Below are positions 23,862 to 30,295 of a stretch of 37,750 nt of DNA, piece by piece. Within the stretch, counting starts at the first letter, position 1; every line of letters begins with the position of its first letter. This stretch comes from Acidimicrobiia bacterium (GTDB lineage: Bacteria > Actinomycetota > Acidimicrobiia > IMCC26256 > JAMXLJ01): the NCBI GenBank assembly GCA_024281095.1, contig JAMXLJ010000018.1, forward strand, positions 1 to 37,750, in the 5' to 3' direction. A model generated the notes under the pieces. That model did not search any database. It saw nothing but the letters and a program-made list of their open reading frames with translations, and was not told where the DNA came from. The position numbers and the translations under genes are program-made.

Positions 23862-25706
23862 TCAGCGCGCGGACACCACGTCGACCTGACCGGCGCCGTG
23901 GTCGAGTTGGTAGTCGAGGTTCACGGCCGCGTCGATGAGCGCGAGGTGGGTGAAAGCCTGCGGGAAGTTGCCGAGCTGTTCACCGCTCAGCCCGATCTCC
24001 TCGGAGAACAGTCCGACGTGGTTCGCGTAGGTGAGCATCTTCTCGAAGGTGTACCGGGCGTCTTCGAGCCGCCCGGAGCGCGCAAGCGCGTCGACGTAGT
24101 GGAACGTGCACAGGGAGAAGGTGCCTTCGGACCCGCGCAAACCGTCGGGGGAGGCCGCCGGATCGTAGCGGTAGACCAGACTGTCGGACACGAGCACCTT
24201 GTCCATCGCGGCCAAGGTCGACTGCCACTTCTCGTCGCCGGGTACGACGAACCCGACGAGAGGCATCAGCAGGAGCGAAGCGTCGAGCACGTCGCTTCCC
24301 TCGAACTGCACGAAGGCCTGCATCGACTCGTTCCAGCCCTTCGACATGACCGCGCGATACACGTCGTTGCGCGCGCGGTGCCAGCGCCCGAGGTCTGCCG
24401 GCCGGCCGTGCTCCATCGCGATCCGAATGGCCCGGTCGAGCGCGACCCAGGTCATCACGCGGCCGTAGGTGAAGGGTTTGCGTCCGCCGCGTGTCTCCCA
24501 GATTCCCTCGTCGGGTTGATCCCAGTTCTCGCACAGCCAGTCGGTGATCCGGATGACGTTGTCCCAGCCTCGATCCGCGACACCGGCCAGAGCCAACGAG
24601 CGGTCGAGCAGCCAGACCGAGTCCATTGCCTCGCCGAAGATGTCGAGTTGGAGCTGGGTCGCGGCGCCGTTTCCGATGCGTACCGGTCGTGACCCCCGAT
24701 ATCCCTCGAAGTGGTCGAGGGTCTCCTCCTCCAGGTCGGGGCTGCCGTCCACGCGGTACATGATGTTCAGTGGCGCGTTGTGCCCGTTTTGCGCGTTCTG
24801 CTCGGCCGCCTTGCGCAGCCACACGCCGAACGCGGCGGCCTCGTCGGTGTAGCCCAGACCCAGGAGCGCGTACACGGAGAACGATGCATCCCGGATCCAG
24901 GTGTAGCGGTAATCCCAGTTCCGTTCCCCGCCCACCTGTTCCGGAAGCCCCGCCGTGGGCGCCGCGACCAGACCGCCCGTCGGGGCATACGTCATGAGCT
25001 TCAACGTGATGGCCGAACGCTCCACGGCCTCGCGCCAGCGGCCGCGATAGCGGCCGCGCGCGAGCCACCGCCTCCAGTACGCGACCGTGTCGGCGAAGAG
25101 CGTCGCGAGCTCGCCATGCCCGATCGTGGTGGGCGACGTCACGCCGCCCGACTCGAGCACCATGCCCACGAAGTCGCCCGCTCGCACCGTGAACCGTGCG
25201 CGCACGTCCTCGCCGTCGCGCTCGAGCGGCACCGAGCTCGTGAGGTTCAGCGTCAACGCCGGCGACTCGAAGATCGCGCTCGTGTGATTCAGATGCAGCT
25301 TGTGGTCCTGACGTGCGTAGTCGAACCGGGGTCGAATCCGCGCCTCGAACTCCAGCTGGCCTCGTATTCCACGTACGGCGCGTACGACACGGTGACGGTC
25401 GGAGGCCACGTCGGGCCGGTCGACCGGCATGAAGTCGATCACCTCGGCAACACCCTCGGGTGACAACGATCGGGTCACCAGCACCGCGGTGTCGGGCAGG
25501 TACATCTGTTTCGCTACGTTCCCCGACCCGGTCGGCGCGAGAGCGAACTCGCCACCGTTGCGGTGATCGAGGAGCGACGCGAACACGCTGGGCGAATCGA
25601 ACCTCGGGGTGCAGAACCAGTCGACGGTGCCGCTCGTCGTCACGAGCGCCGCCGTCTGCATGTCACCGATCAGGCCATGGTCCGCAATGGGGGGATACGC
25701 CGGCAT
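23862..25706 (-). CDS. GH15 glycosidase (trehalase / glucoamylase-like)
   Basis: The 614-residue product has the two-part GH15 form: an N-terminal beta domain beginning MPAYPPIADHGLIGDMQTAA and a catalytic alpha-barrel. Visible signatures are RNWDYRYTWIRDASFSVYAL, PDEGIWETRG (with the expected catalytic acid glutamate) and LFSEEIGLSGEQLGNFPQ (with the expected base). Mycobacterial relatives of this family hydrolyse trehalose, others act on glucans; the substrate here cannot be read. AGGAGCGA lies 6 nt before the ATG. It heads an operon with the MFS gene, and the palindrome at 25859 lies 152 nt upstream. Confidence 0.9.
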   Translation of the reverse strand: MPAYPPIADHGLIGDMQTAALVTTSGTVDWFCTPRFDSPSVFASLLDHRNGGEFALAPTGSGNVAKQMYLPDTAVLVTRSLSPEGVAEVIDFMPVDRPDVASDRHRVVRAVRGIRGQLEFEARIRPRFDYARQDHKLHLNHTSAIFESPALTLNLTSSVPLERDGEDVRARFTVRAGDFVGMVLESGGVTSPTTIGHGELATLFADTVAYWRRWLARGRYRGRWREAVERSAITLKLMTYAPTGGLVAAPTAGLPEQVGGERNWDYRYTWIRDASFSVYALLGLGYTDEAAAFGVWLRKAAEQNAQNGHNAPLNIMYRVDGSPDLEEETLDHFEGYRGSRPVRIGNGAATQLQLDIFGEAMDSVWLLDRSLALAGVADRGWDNVIRITDWLCENWDQPDEGIWETRGGRKPFTYGRVMTWVALDRAIRIAMEHGRPADLGRWHRARNDVYRAVMSKGWNESMQAFVQFEGSDVLDASLLLMPLVGFVVPGDEKWQSTLAAMDKVLVSDSLVYRYDPAASPDGLRGSEGTFSLCTFHYVDALARSGRLEDARYTFEKMLTYANHVGLFSEEIGLSGEQLGNFPQAFTHLALIDAAVNLDYQLDHGAGQVDVVSAR

Positions 25707-26030
25707 CGTTCTCGCTCCTGTGGAAGCAGCTGGTGTTTCGGAGGTGTTCGCAGATCACGCGAAGAGCCCCGCGCGTCACGGAAGCGTCGAGACGACTCCT
25801 TCGTGAATGGAGCGCTTGCCCGCGTCGAAGACGCTCACAGATGCGTCAGGACGACCCATCATCCGACGCGGGTGAAATGTGCGCCCGTCGCAGCGGCTCG
25901 TCGCAACCAACCCGGACTGCCGAATCGCCCGCTGTGGGGGATGGAAGGCGGTGCCGCGTCCGTCACCCTCTACCCGACGGGTGGCGCGACAGCCAGCCCA
26001 GTTCCCCGAGCCGGGGATGAACGGGAGGAA
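25707..26030. other. Divergent intergenic region, GH15 operon versus SHOCT gene
   Basis: A 324-bp gap with the perfect palindrome at 25859-25875 near its middle, about 152-155 nt from each start. A further TCACCC...GGGTGG pair with a 10-nt spacer lies at 25963-25984, 46 nt before the SHOCT start, which could be a variant site. I see no convincing gene here. A 27-codon leftward frame next to the palindrome lacks a ribosome site. Confidence 0.55.
25859..25875. promoter_or_regulatory. Operator-like palindrome, TCATCC-GACGC-GGGTGA
   Basis: A perfect copy, nearly central in the divergent gap between the GH15-MFS operon and the SHOCT gene. It may serve either or both directions, but the distances are longer than elsewhere. 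Confidence 0.72.
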
Positions 26031-26441
26031 ATGATCGTGACCCTTGCATCGACGTGGGGATCCGGGCAGGTCTTGTTGAGCATGTTCTGGTTCTTCTTGT
26101 TCTTCATCTGGATCTGGCTGCTGATCGTGGTCTTCGGCGACATCTTCCGGAGCCGCGACATGGGCGGCTGGGCCAAGGCGGCCTGGACGATCTTCGTGAT
26201 CGTCGCCCCGTACCTCGGGGTCTTCGTCTATCTCATCGCCCGCGGCCACAAGATGGGCGAGCACGCCGCGCAGCAGGCTGCAGAACAGGATCAGGCGTTC
26301 CGTGCCTACGTGAAGGACGCCGCCGGGAACGGCTCGAGCAGCCCGGCAGCCGAGATCGACCGGCTCGAAGATCTGCGCCAACGCGGCGTGATCGACGACG
26401 CCGAGTTCGTCCGGCTCAAGGGCAAGGTCGTCACCGGATGA
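26031..26441 (+). CDS. Membrane-anchored SHOCT-domain protein
   Basis: The 136-residue product has two hydrophobic helices (about 14-37 and 49-68) around a FGDIFRSRDMGGWAKAAW loop. A charged, Ala/Gln-rich linker follows, then a C-terminal SHOCT motif (RLEDLRQRGVIDDAEFVRLK). It is the same design as the protein at 14688-15074. GGGAGGA is 3 nt before the ATG at 26031 and 8 nt before the GTG at 26037, so the GTG may be the true start. A strong hairpin follows its stop. Confidence 0.82.
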   Translation: MIVTLASTWGSGQVLLSMFWFFLFFIWIWLLIVVFGDIFRSRDMGGWAKAAWTIFVIVAPYLGVFVYLIARGHKMGEHAAQQAAEQDQAFRAYVKDAAGNGSSSPAAEIDRLEDLRQRGVIDDAEFVRLKGKVVTG

Positions 26442-26468
26442 CGAAGCGAGTGGACTGACCGGACGTTC

Positions 26469-26499
26469 CGGCGCGGCGAGCGTGTTGCTCGCCGCGCCG
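26469..26499 (+). terminator. Strong GC-rich hairpin after the SHOCT gene
   Basis: A perfect 13-bp stem (arms 26469-26481 and 26487-26499) with a 5-nt loop lies 27 nt past the stop at 26441. There is no clear T-run, so it may be a GC-type intrinsic terminator or an mRNA 3' stabiliser. Confidence 0.65.
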
Positions 26500-26551
26500 T
26501 CGCGTGTAGCGGTGCCGTCGCCGGCCCGGCCGTTATCACCCAGCCTGGTCG

Positions 26552-26825
26552 ATGCATGGGCGCATGCCTGGCGGTTTGCTCCCAAGCCGTCAGAAGCGCG
26601 CATCAGGGACGGTCCGCTTCGACGTCGTCGACGCCACGCGTACACGCCATTGGTACGTCGCGGTGAACAAAGGCGACGTGAGGGTGTCACATCAGAGTCC
26701 GGTGACCGATGCGAGCGTGCGCGTCGACAAAGCGTTCTTCGACGACGTCCCTTCGACGACGCGCGATGACGGACGCGACGGGGGCTCGCTCCGTCACGTA
26801 TTGGTCACGTATCGGTGTCGGGTAG
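26552..26825 (+). pseudogene. SCP2-like sterol-carrier domain fragment, probably broken
   Basis: The frame from 26552 gives residues resembling the core of small actinobacterial SCP2-type proteins: GTVRFDVVDATRTRHWYVAV, then NKGDVRVSHQSPVTDASVRV and DKAFFDDV. Past about 26750 similarity stops in this frame, while a +1 frame reads DAMTDATGARSV before a stop at 26823, as if a frameshift cut the usual C-terminus. It then runs into the 3' end of the SnoaL-like gene. A weak palindrome (TCACCC-AGCCT-GGTCGA, 26536-26552) precedes it. The SCP2 similarity is from memory of the family pattern; a sequence search is needed. Confidence 0.4.
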
Positions 26826-27251
26826 GAGGCCCAAGCCTTCCAAGAGCGCAACCTCGTCCCAGTACTGCCGAAACGACTTGATTCGATCGCCGCGAAACTC
26901 CGCAACGGTCATGCCCCGAAGTGCGACACGCCGTCCGGTGGGCTCCACGATCACGGCGTCGTCGAGCACGAAGGGTCCCGTGTGTGTTGCCGACACGGCC
27001 CATTCGGCAAACGCCTTGTCGTCGACGAGGTCGATCGGTTCGATGGCCACCGCGATCTCGGTGAACGCGCCGGCGCGCTCCTCGACTTCGACGGCCAACT
27101 CCTCCCGCGACGAGATGCTGATCGCCGGCGACCAGCCGTGCACGTCGTCGGTGTAGAGATCGGCAAGGAGCTCGGCATCACCGGCGACGCTCGCCTCGAG
27201 GGCAAGGCGCAGGTTCGTGGCTCGTTGCTCGTTCAGCGTTCCCGTGGGCAT
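26805..27251 (-). CDS. SnoaL / nuclear transport factor 2-like protein
   Basis: The 148-residue product begins MPTGTLNEQRATNLRLALEA and has the NTF2-like cone pattern: an N-terminal helix, a LLADLYTDDVHGWSP segment, and C-terminal strands with GMTVAEFRGDRIKSFRQYWD. This fold includes steroid isomerases, SnoaL cyclases and many binding proteins; no catalytic residues are assigned here. The ATG at 27251 has AGGGGAA upstream. It lies 17 nt after the stop of the SHOCT gene, forming a leftward operon behind the palindrome at 27650. Confidence 0.82.
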   Translation of the reverse strand: MPTGTLNEQRATNLRLALEASVAGDAELLADLYTDDVHGWSPAISISSREELAVEVEERAGAFTEIAVAIEPIDLVDDKAFAEWAVSATHTGPFVLDDAVIVEPTGRRVALRGMTVAEFRGDRIKSFRQYWDEVALLEGLGLLPDTDT

Positions 27252-27268
27252 CGCCGTTCCCCTTTTCG

Positions 27269-27565
27269 TCACACGCCGAGGAGATGGGCCTTGGCCGCCC
27301 CGAACTCCTGGTCGGTCAGCGCACCGGAATCGTGCAACTTCGCGAGTCGTTCGAGCTCGCCGGTCGCGTCGACCGGCTGCGCCGGGGCCGGCGCGGGCGC
27401 GGCGTATTGCGGTGGAGACTGCGTCGACGCATAGGCCGCGCTTGCCTGCTCGTTGTACGCGTCCTGCTCCGACCGCCGCTTCCCGGCGTGGTACGCGACG
27501 CCGGCGGTCGCCGCACCTGCCGCGAGGCGCATGAGTGGCCGTCTCGGTCGCATCAGCAGCCCCAT
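27269..27565 (-). CDS. Short SHOCT-domain protein (98 residues)
   Basis: The product starts MGLLMRPRRPLMRLAAGAAT, with a modest hydrophobic N-terminal stretch, then a linker rich in Ala, Pro and Gln (APAPAPAQPVDA), and a C-terminal SHOCT motif (RLAKLHDSGALTDQEFGAAK). GGAGAAG lies a few bases before the ATG at 27565. A perfect palindrome sits 84 nt upstream. First gene of a two-gene operon with the SnoaL-like gene. It is the third SHOCT protein of the window. Confidence 0.8.
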   Translation of the reverse strand: MGLLMRPRRPLMRLAAGAATAGVAYHAGKRRSEQDAYNEQASAAYASTQSPPQYAAPAPAPAQPVDATGELERLAKLHDSGALTDQEFGAAKAHLLGV

Positions 27566-27649
27566 AGCGTCTTCTCCTTCGTTCACCGCGCCGAAATGAG
27601 CGACGCGTTGGAACTGCGGTCACTGTCATGGAGGTGTGACGAACGTCCA

Positions 27650-27666
27650 TCATCCGAAGCGGATGA
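27650..27666. promoter_or_regulatory. Operator-like palindrome, TCATCC-GAAGC-GGATGA
   Basis: A perfect, fully symmetric copy 84 nt before the leftward ATG at 27565. Its centre is 48 bp from that of the rightward-facing copy at 27698. Confidence 0.76.
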
Positions 27667-27697
27667 ACGGCCCGGCCGTGGCTGACAGGCCATCGAG

Positions 27698-27714
27698 TCA
27701 CCCCGTCTGGGTGA
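27698..27714. promoter_or_regulatory. Operator-like palindrome, TCACCC-CGTCT-GGGTGA
   Basis: A perfect copy 68 nt before the ATG at 27783. It faces the rightward 27-residue peptide gene, lipoprotein and DUF2252 genes, opposite the copy at 27650. Confidence 0.76.
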
Positions 27715-27782
27715 TGCACGGCATACAGATGGCGGTTGGAATCAGTCGACGGGTCGTCAACTGCGTCGAAGAGAGGACGTGC

Positions 27783-27866
27783 ATGAAGTTGGGACTGGTC
27801 GAGTACGGAGCTCTTGCGCTCGCGAGGATTGACGCGGCGGCCGTCGAGCTCACCGCGGCAGGTTGA
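27783..27866 (+). CDS. Possible 27-residue leader peptide before the lipoprotein gene
   Basis: The frame is MKLGLVEYGALALARIDAAA followed by VELTAAG. GAGAGGA lies about 6 nt before the ATG, the best ribosome site near this promoter, and the palindrome at 27698 is at the usual 68 nt distance. Its stop is 3 nt before the lipoprotein ATG, whose own ribosome site is weak, so the short frame may load ribosomes for it. It shows no recognisable attenuator features such as repeated codons. A true peptide is possible but unproven. Confidence 0.4.
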   Translation: MKLGLVEYGALALARIDAAAVELTAAG

Positions 27867-27869
27867 CCG

Positions 27870-28373
27870 ATGCGACGACTGTTCTTCGCGATCACGTTGA
27901 TCGGTGTCGCGTGCTTCGCCGTTCTCGGCTGCTCGAGCTCGGCAAAGAGCGCGCAAACGACCTCGACGACGCGAGGAAAGAACTATCAGGTCACGACAGC
28001 CGACGGGCAGGTGACGGTGTCGCTCGACGGCCATCTCCCACCCGGCTGGCCGAGTGGGTTCCCGGTACCTCCGGACGCGAAGGTGGCGGGCTCCGGATCC
28101 GTCCAGGGCGAGTCCGGCGTGATGGTGGCTGTCTATACCTTGTCCGGCTCGCCCCAGGACGCGTTCAACTTCTACAAGACCAACGGTCAGCTCACCGTGG
28201 ACAGTTCGTCGTCGGTCGGAGGAAGCCGCGCGTTCGTCGGCACGGTGAAGATCTCGGGAACCTACGATGGTCGCGTCACCATCGGGGCCGTCGGTGACAC
28301 GAACGGTGTGGTCGTCGTCCTGAACACCGGCGGCTCGTCGAACTCGTCGTCCACGAGTACGTCGACGAGTTGA
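27870..28373 (+). CDS. Secreted lipoprotein, unknown family
   Basis: The 167-residue product has a lipoprotein signal peptide (MRRLFFAITLIGVACFAVLG, lipobox VLGC with Cys21), so it should be anchored outside the membrane. A Ser/Thr-rich linker follows, then a beta-rich domain with LPPGWPSGFPVPPDAKVAGS and QDAFNFYKTNGQLTVDS, and a low-complexity Ser/Thr tail. I do not know the domain. Adjacent to DUF2252 (28375), whose ATG lies 1 nt past its stop. Confidence 0.78.
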   Translation: MRRLFFAITLIGVACFAVLGCSSSAKSAQTTSTTRGKNYQVTTADGQVTVSLDGHLPPGWPSGFPVPPDAKVAGSGSVQGESGVMVAVYTLSGSPQDAFNFYKTNGQLTVDSSSSVGGSRAFVGTVKISGTYDGRVTIGAVGDTNGVVVVLNTGGSSNSSSTSTSTS

Positions 28374-28374
28374 G

Positions 28375-29784
28375 ATGCCACCCGCGCCGGTTCATCGAAG
28401 TGTCACCGACCGCATCGCGATCGGCAGGCAAGCACGGACGGCGGTGCCGCGGTCGAGTCATGCGGACTGGGCGGCCGGCGGTGACCGACCAGACGCCGTT
28501 GTTCTCCTGAAAGAGCAGGACGCAACGCGCGAGCCCGACCTCGTTCCCGTCCGTCACGGCCGCATGATGCTGTCGCCCCTCACCTTCTACCGCGGCGCGG
28601 CGAAGGTCATGGCGGCAGACCTGCGTCACACGCCGCGCTCCGGGCTCGACGTCCAGCTCTGCGGCGATGCGCACTTGTCGAACTTTGGCGTGTTCGCGTC
28701 GCCCGAACGCACGTTGCTGTTCGACCTCAACGATTTCGACGAGACGTTGCCGGGCCCGTTCGAGTACGACGTCAAGCGATTGGCGGCGAGCTTCTTCATC
28801 ACCGGCCGGAACAACGGATTCGTCGAGGACGACAGCGCCGAGGCCGCCATGGCGTCCGTTCGGTCCTACCGGACCGCGATGGCCGAATTCGCGGAGATGG
28901 GAAACCTTGCCGTCTGGTATTCCCGCCTTCCGGCCGACGAGGCGCTCGATCTCGCCCGGCGTTCGGCAACCAAGAAGGAGCGCGGCGAGCTCACGAGAGC
29001 GGAGCGGAACGCTGCTCGGGCGCGAACCCGCGACAGCCTGCGAGCACTCTCGAAGCTTGCCGAGGTGGTCGACGGCGAGTACAGGATCGTGAGCCAGCCA
29101 CCTCTCCTCGTCCCGTTGCGGGAGATCTCCTCGAACTACGGCATGGACGCAGACGAGCTCGAAGCGTCGCTGCGCGACCAGCTCCGTTCCTACAAGGCCA
29201 CGTTGCCGGATGACCGGAGGCAGTTGCTCGGCCGGTACCGCATGGTCGACGCAGCGCGGAAGGTCGTCGGCGTCGGAAGCGTGGGCACCCGCGCGTTCAT
29301 CGCACTGCTGCAGGGTCGTGACGAACAAGACCCCCTGTTTCTTCAGGTGAAGGAGGCGACCCTTTCGGTGCTCGAGGACCACCTCCCACGCAGCCGGTAC
29401 CGCAATCAGGGACAGCGAGTGGTGTCCGGTCAGCGGATGATGCAAGCCGCGAGCGACATCTTCCTGGGCTGGACGAAGGGCGTGGACGTCTCGCGGCACT
29501 ACTACTGGCGACAGCTGCGCGACATGAAGGGGTCGGCTGTGGTCGACGCAATGTCGCCGACGGCCCTTGGCGTCTACGCCCGGCTGTGCGGGTGGACCTT
29601 GGCGCGCGCACACGCCCGGTCGGGTGATCCCGTCGCGATCACCGCATACCTCGGCCGAAGCGACTCGTTCGACCGGGCGATCGCCGAGTTCTCGCGTCGC
29701 TACGCCGATCAGAATCAGCGGGATCACGAGAACTTCGTCGACGCGGTCGAGTCGGGTGCGCTCGAAGCTCGCGAGGGCGTGTGA
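28375..29784 (+). CDS. DUF2252-family protein
   Basis: The 469-residue product shows the DUF2252 signature: TFYRGAAKVMAADL, then LCGDAHLSNFGVFASPERTL and FDLNDFDETLPGPFEYDVKR. The family has a kinase-like pattern, including GDAHLSN and DLNDFDE that resemble the catalytic and metal-binding loops of phosphotransferases, but no reaction is established. It starts right after the lipoprotein stop, so translation is coupled. No membrane segment or signal peptide is visible. Length is normal for the family. Confidence 0.88.
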   Translation: MPPAPVHRSVTDRIAIGRQARTAVPRSSHADWAAGGDRPDAVVLLKEQDATREPDLVPVRHGRMMLSPLTFYRGAAKVMAADLRHTPRSGLDVQLCGDAHLSNFGVFASPERTLLFDLNDFDETLPGPFEYDVKRLAASFFITGRNNGFVEDDSAEAAMASVRSYRTAMAEFAEMGNLAVWYSRLPADEALDLARRSATKKERGELTRAERNAARARTRDSLRALSKLAEVVDGEYRIVSQPPLLVPLREISSNYGMDADELEASLRDQLRSYKATLPDDRRQLLGRYRMVDAARKVVGVGSVGTRAFIALLQGRDEQDPLFLQVKEATLSVLEDHLPRSRYRNQGQRVVSGQRMMQAASDIFLGWTKGVDVSRHYYWRQLRDMKGSAVVDAMSPTALGVYARLCGWTLARAHARSGDPVAITAYLGRSDSFDRAIAEFSRRYADQNQRDHENFVDAVESGALEAREGV

Positions 29785-29799
29785 GCGAGTGTCGCACGA

Positions 29800-29816
29800 T
29801 CCTCCACTGTGGATGG
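29800..29816. promoter_or_regulatory. Degenerate operator-like palindrome, TCCTCC-ACTGT-GGATGG
   Basis: Two changes from the consensus, but correct spacer length and 71 nt before the GTG at 29888, the typical position. Listed as a probable weak copy. Confidence 0.35.
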
Positions 29817-29887
29817 TTCGCGCCGCCGGCCCGCCTGCAATGTTGGGAATGCGAATTTCGGGCTGTCGAAACGAGGAGGCTCGGTCC

Positions 29888-30283
29888 GTGGACGAGCGAC
29901 ACAACGGCGAGGGTTGGCTGATCTTCTCGAGCATCGTGCTCATGACGGCCGGCGTCATGCGGTTCTTCGACGGACTCTGGTCGCTGAGGTACAGCGGCAG
30001 TGTGCCCGACAATCTCCAGGACGCCGTCCTCGGCCACAGCCTGACGACCTACGGCTGGACCTGGATCGCCGTCGGTGCCGTCCTCTTCGTCGCCGGCCTG
30101 GGCGTACTGACTCGTTCGCAGCTGGCGCGCTGGACGGGCATCGCCGCGGCGTCCATCGGCGCGATCACCTCGACGTTCTGGATGCCGTACTACCCCGGCT
30201 GGTCGCTCCTCTACATGTTTCTCGCCTTCTTCGTTATCTACGGCCTCGCCACATATGGAGCCCGGGAGATTCCCGCCCGCTGA
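29888..30283 (+). CDS. DUF7144-family four-helix membrane protein
   Basis: The 131-residue product (from the GTG at 29888, with GAGGAGG 8 nt upstream) has four hydrophobic helices and the same anchors as the protein at 3685-4137: GWLIFSSIVLMTAGVMR, PDNLQDAVLG, RSQLARWTGI, WMPYYPGWSL. Function unknown. It lies 12 nt before the second flippase-like gene, so the two share a transcript. The pair echoes the DUF7144 and flippase genes in the first half of the window. Confidence 0.86.
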   Translation: MDERHNGEGWLIFSSIVLMTAGVMRFFDGLWSLRYSGSVPDNLQDAVLGHSLTTYGWTWIAVGAVLFVAGLGVLTRSQLARWTGIAAASIGAITSTFWMPYYPGWSLLYMFLAFFVIYGLATYGAREIPAR

Positions 30284-30295
30284 GGGGTAGGCCCA

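Noticed and set aside
22492-23889. Rightward 465-codon open frame opposite the MFS gene
   Set aside because: Antisense shadow with charged low-complexity sequence.
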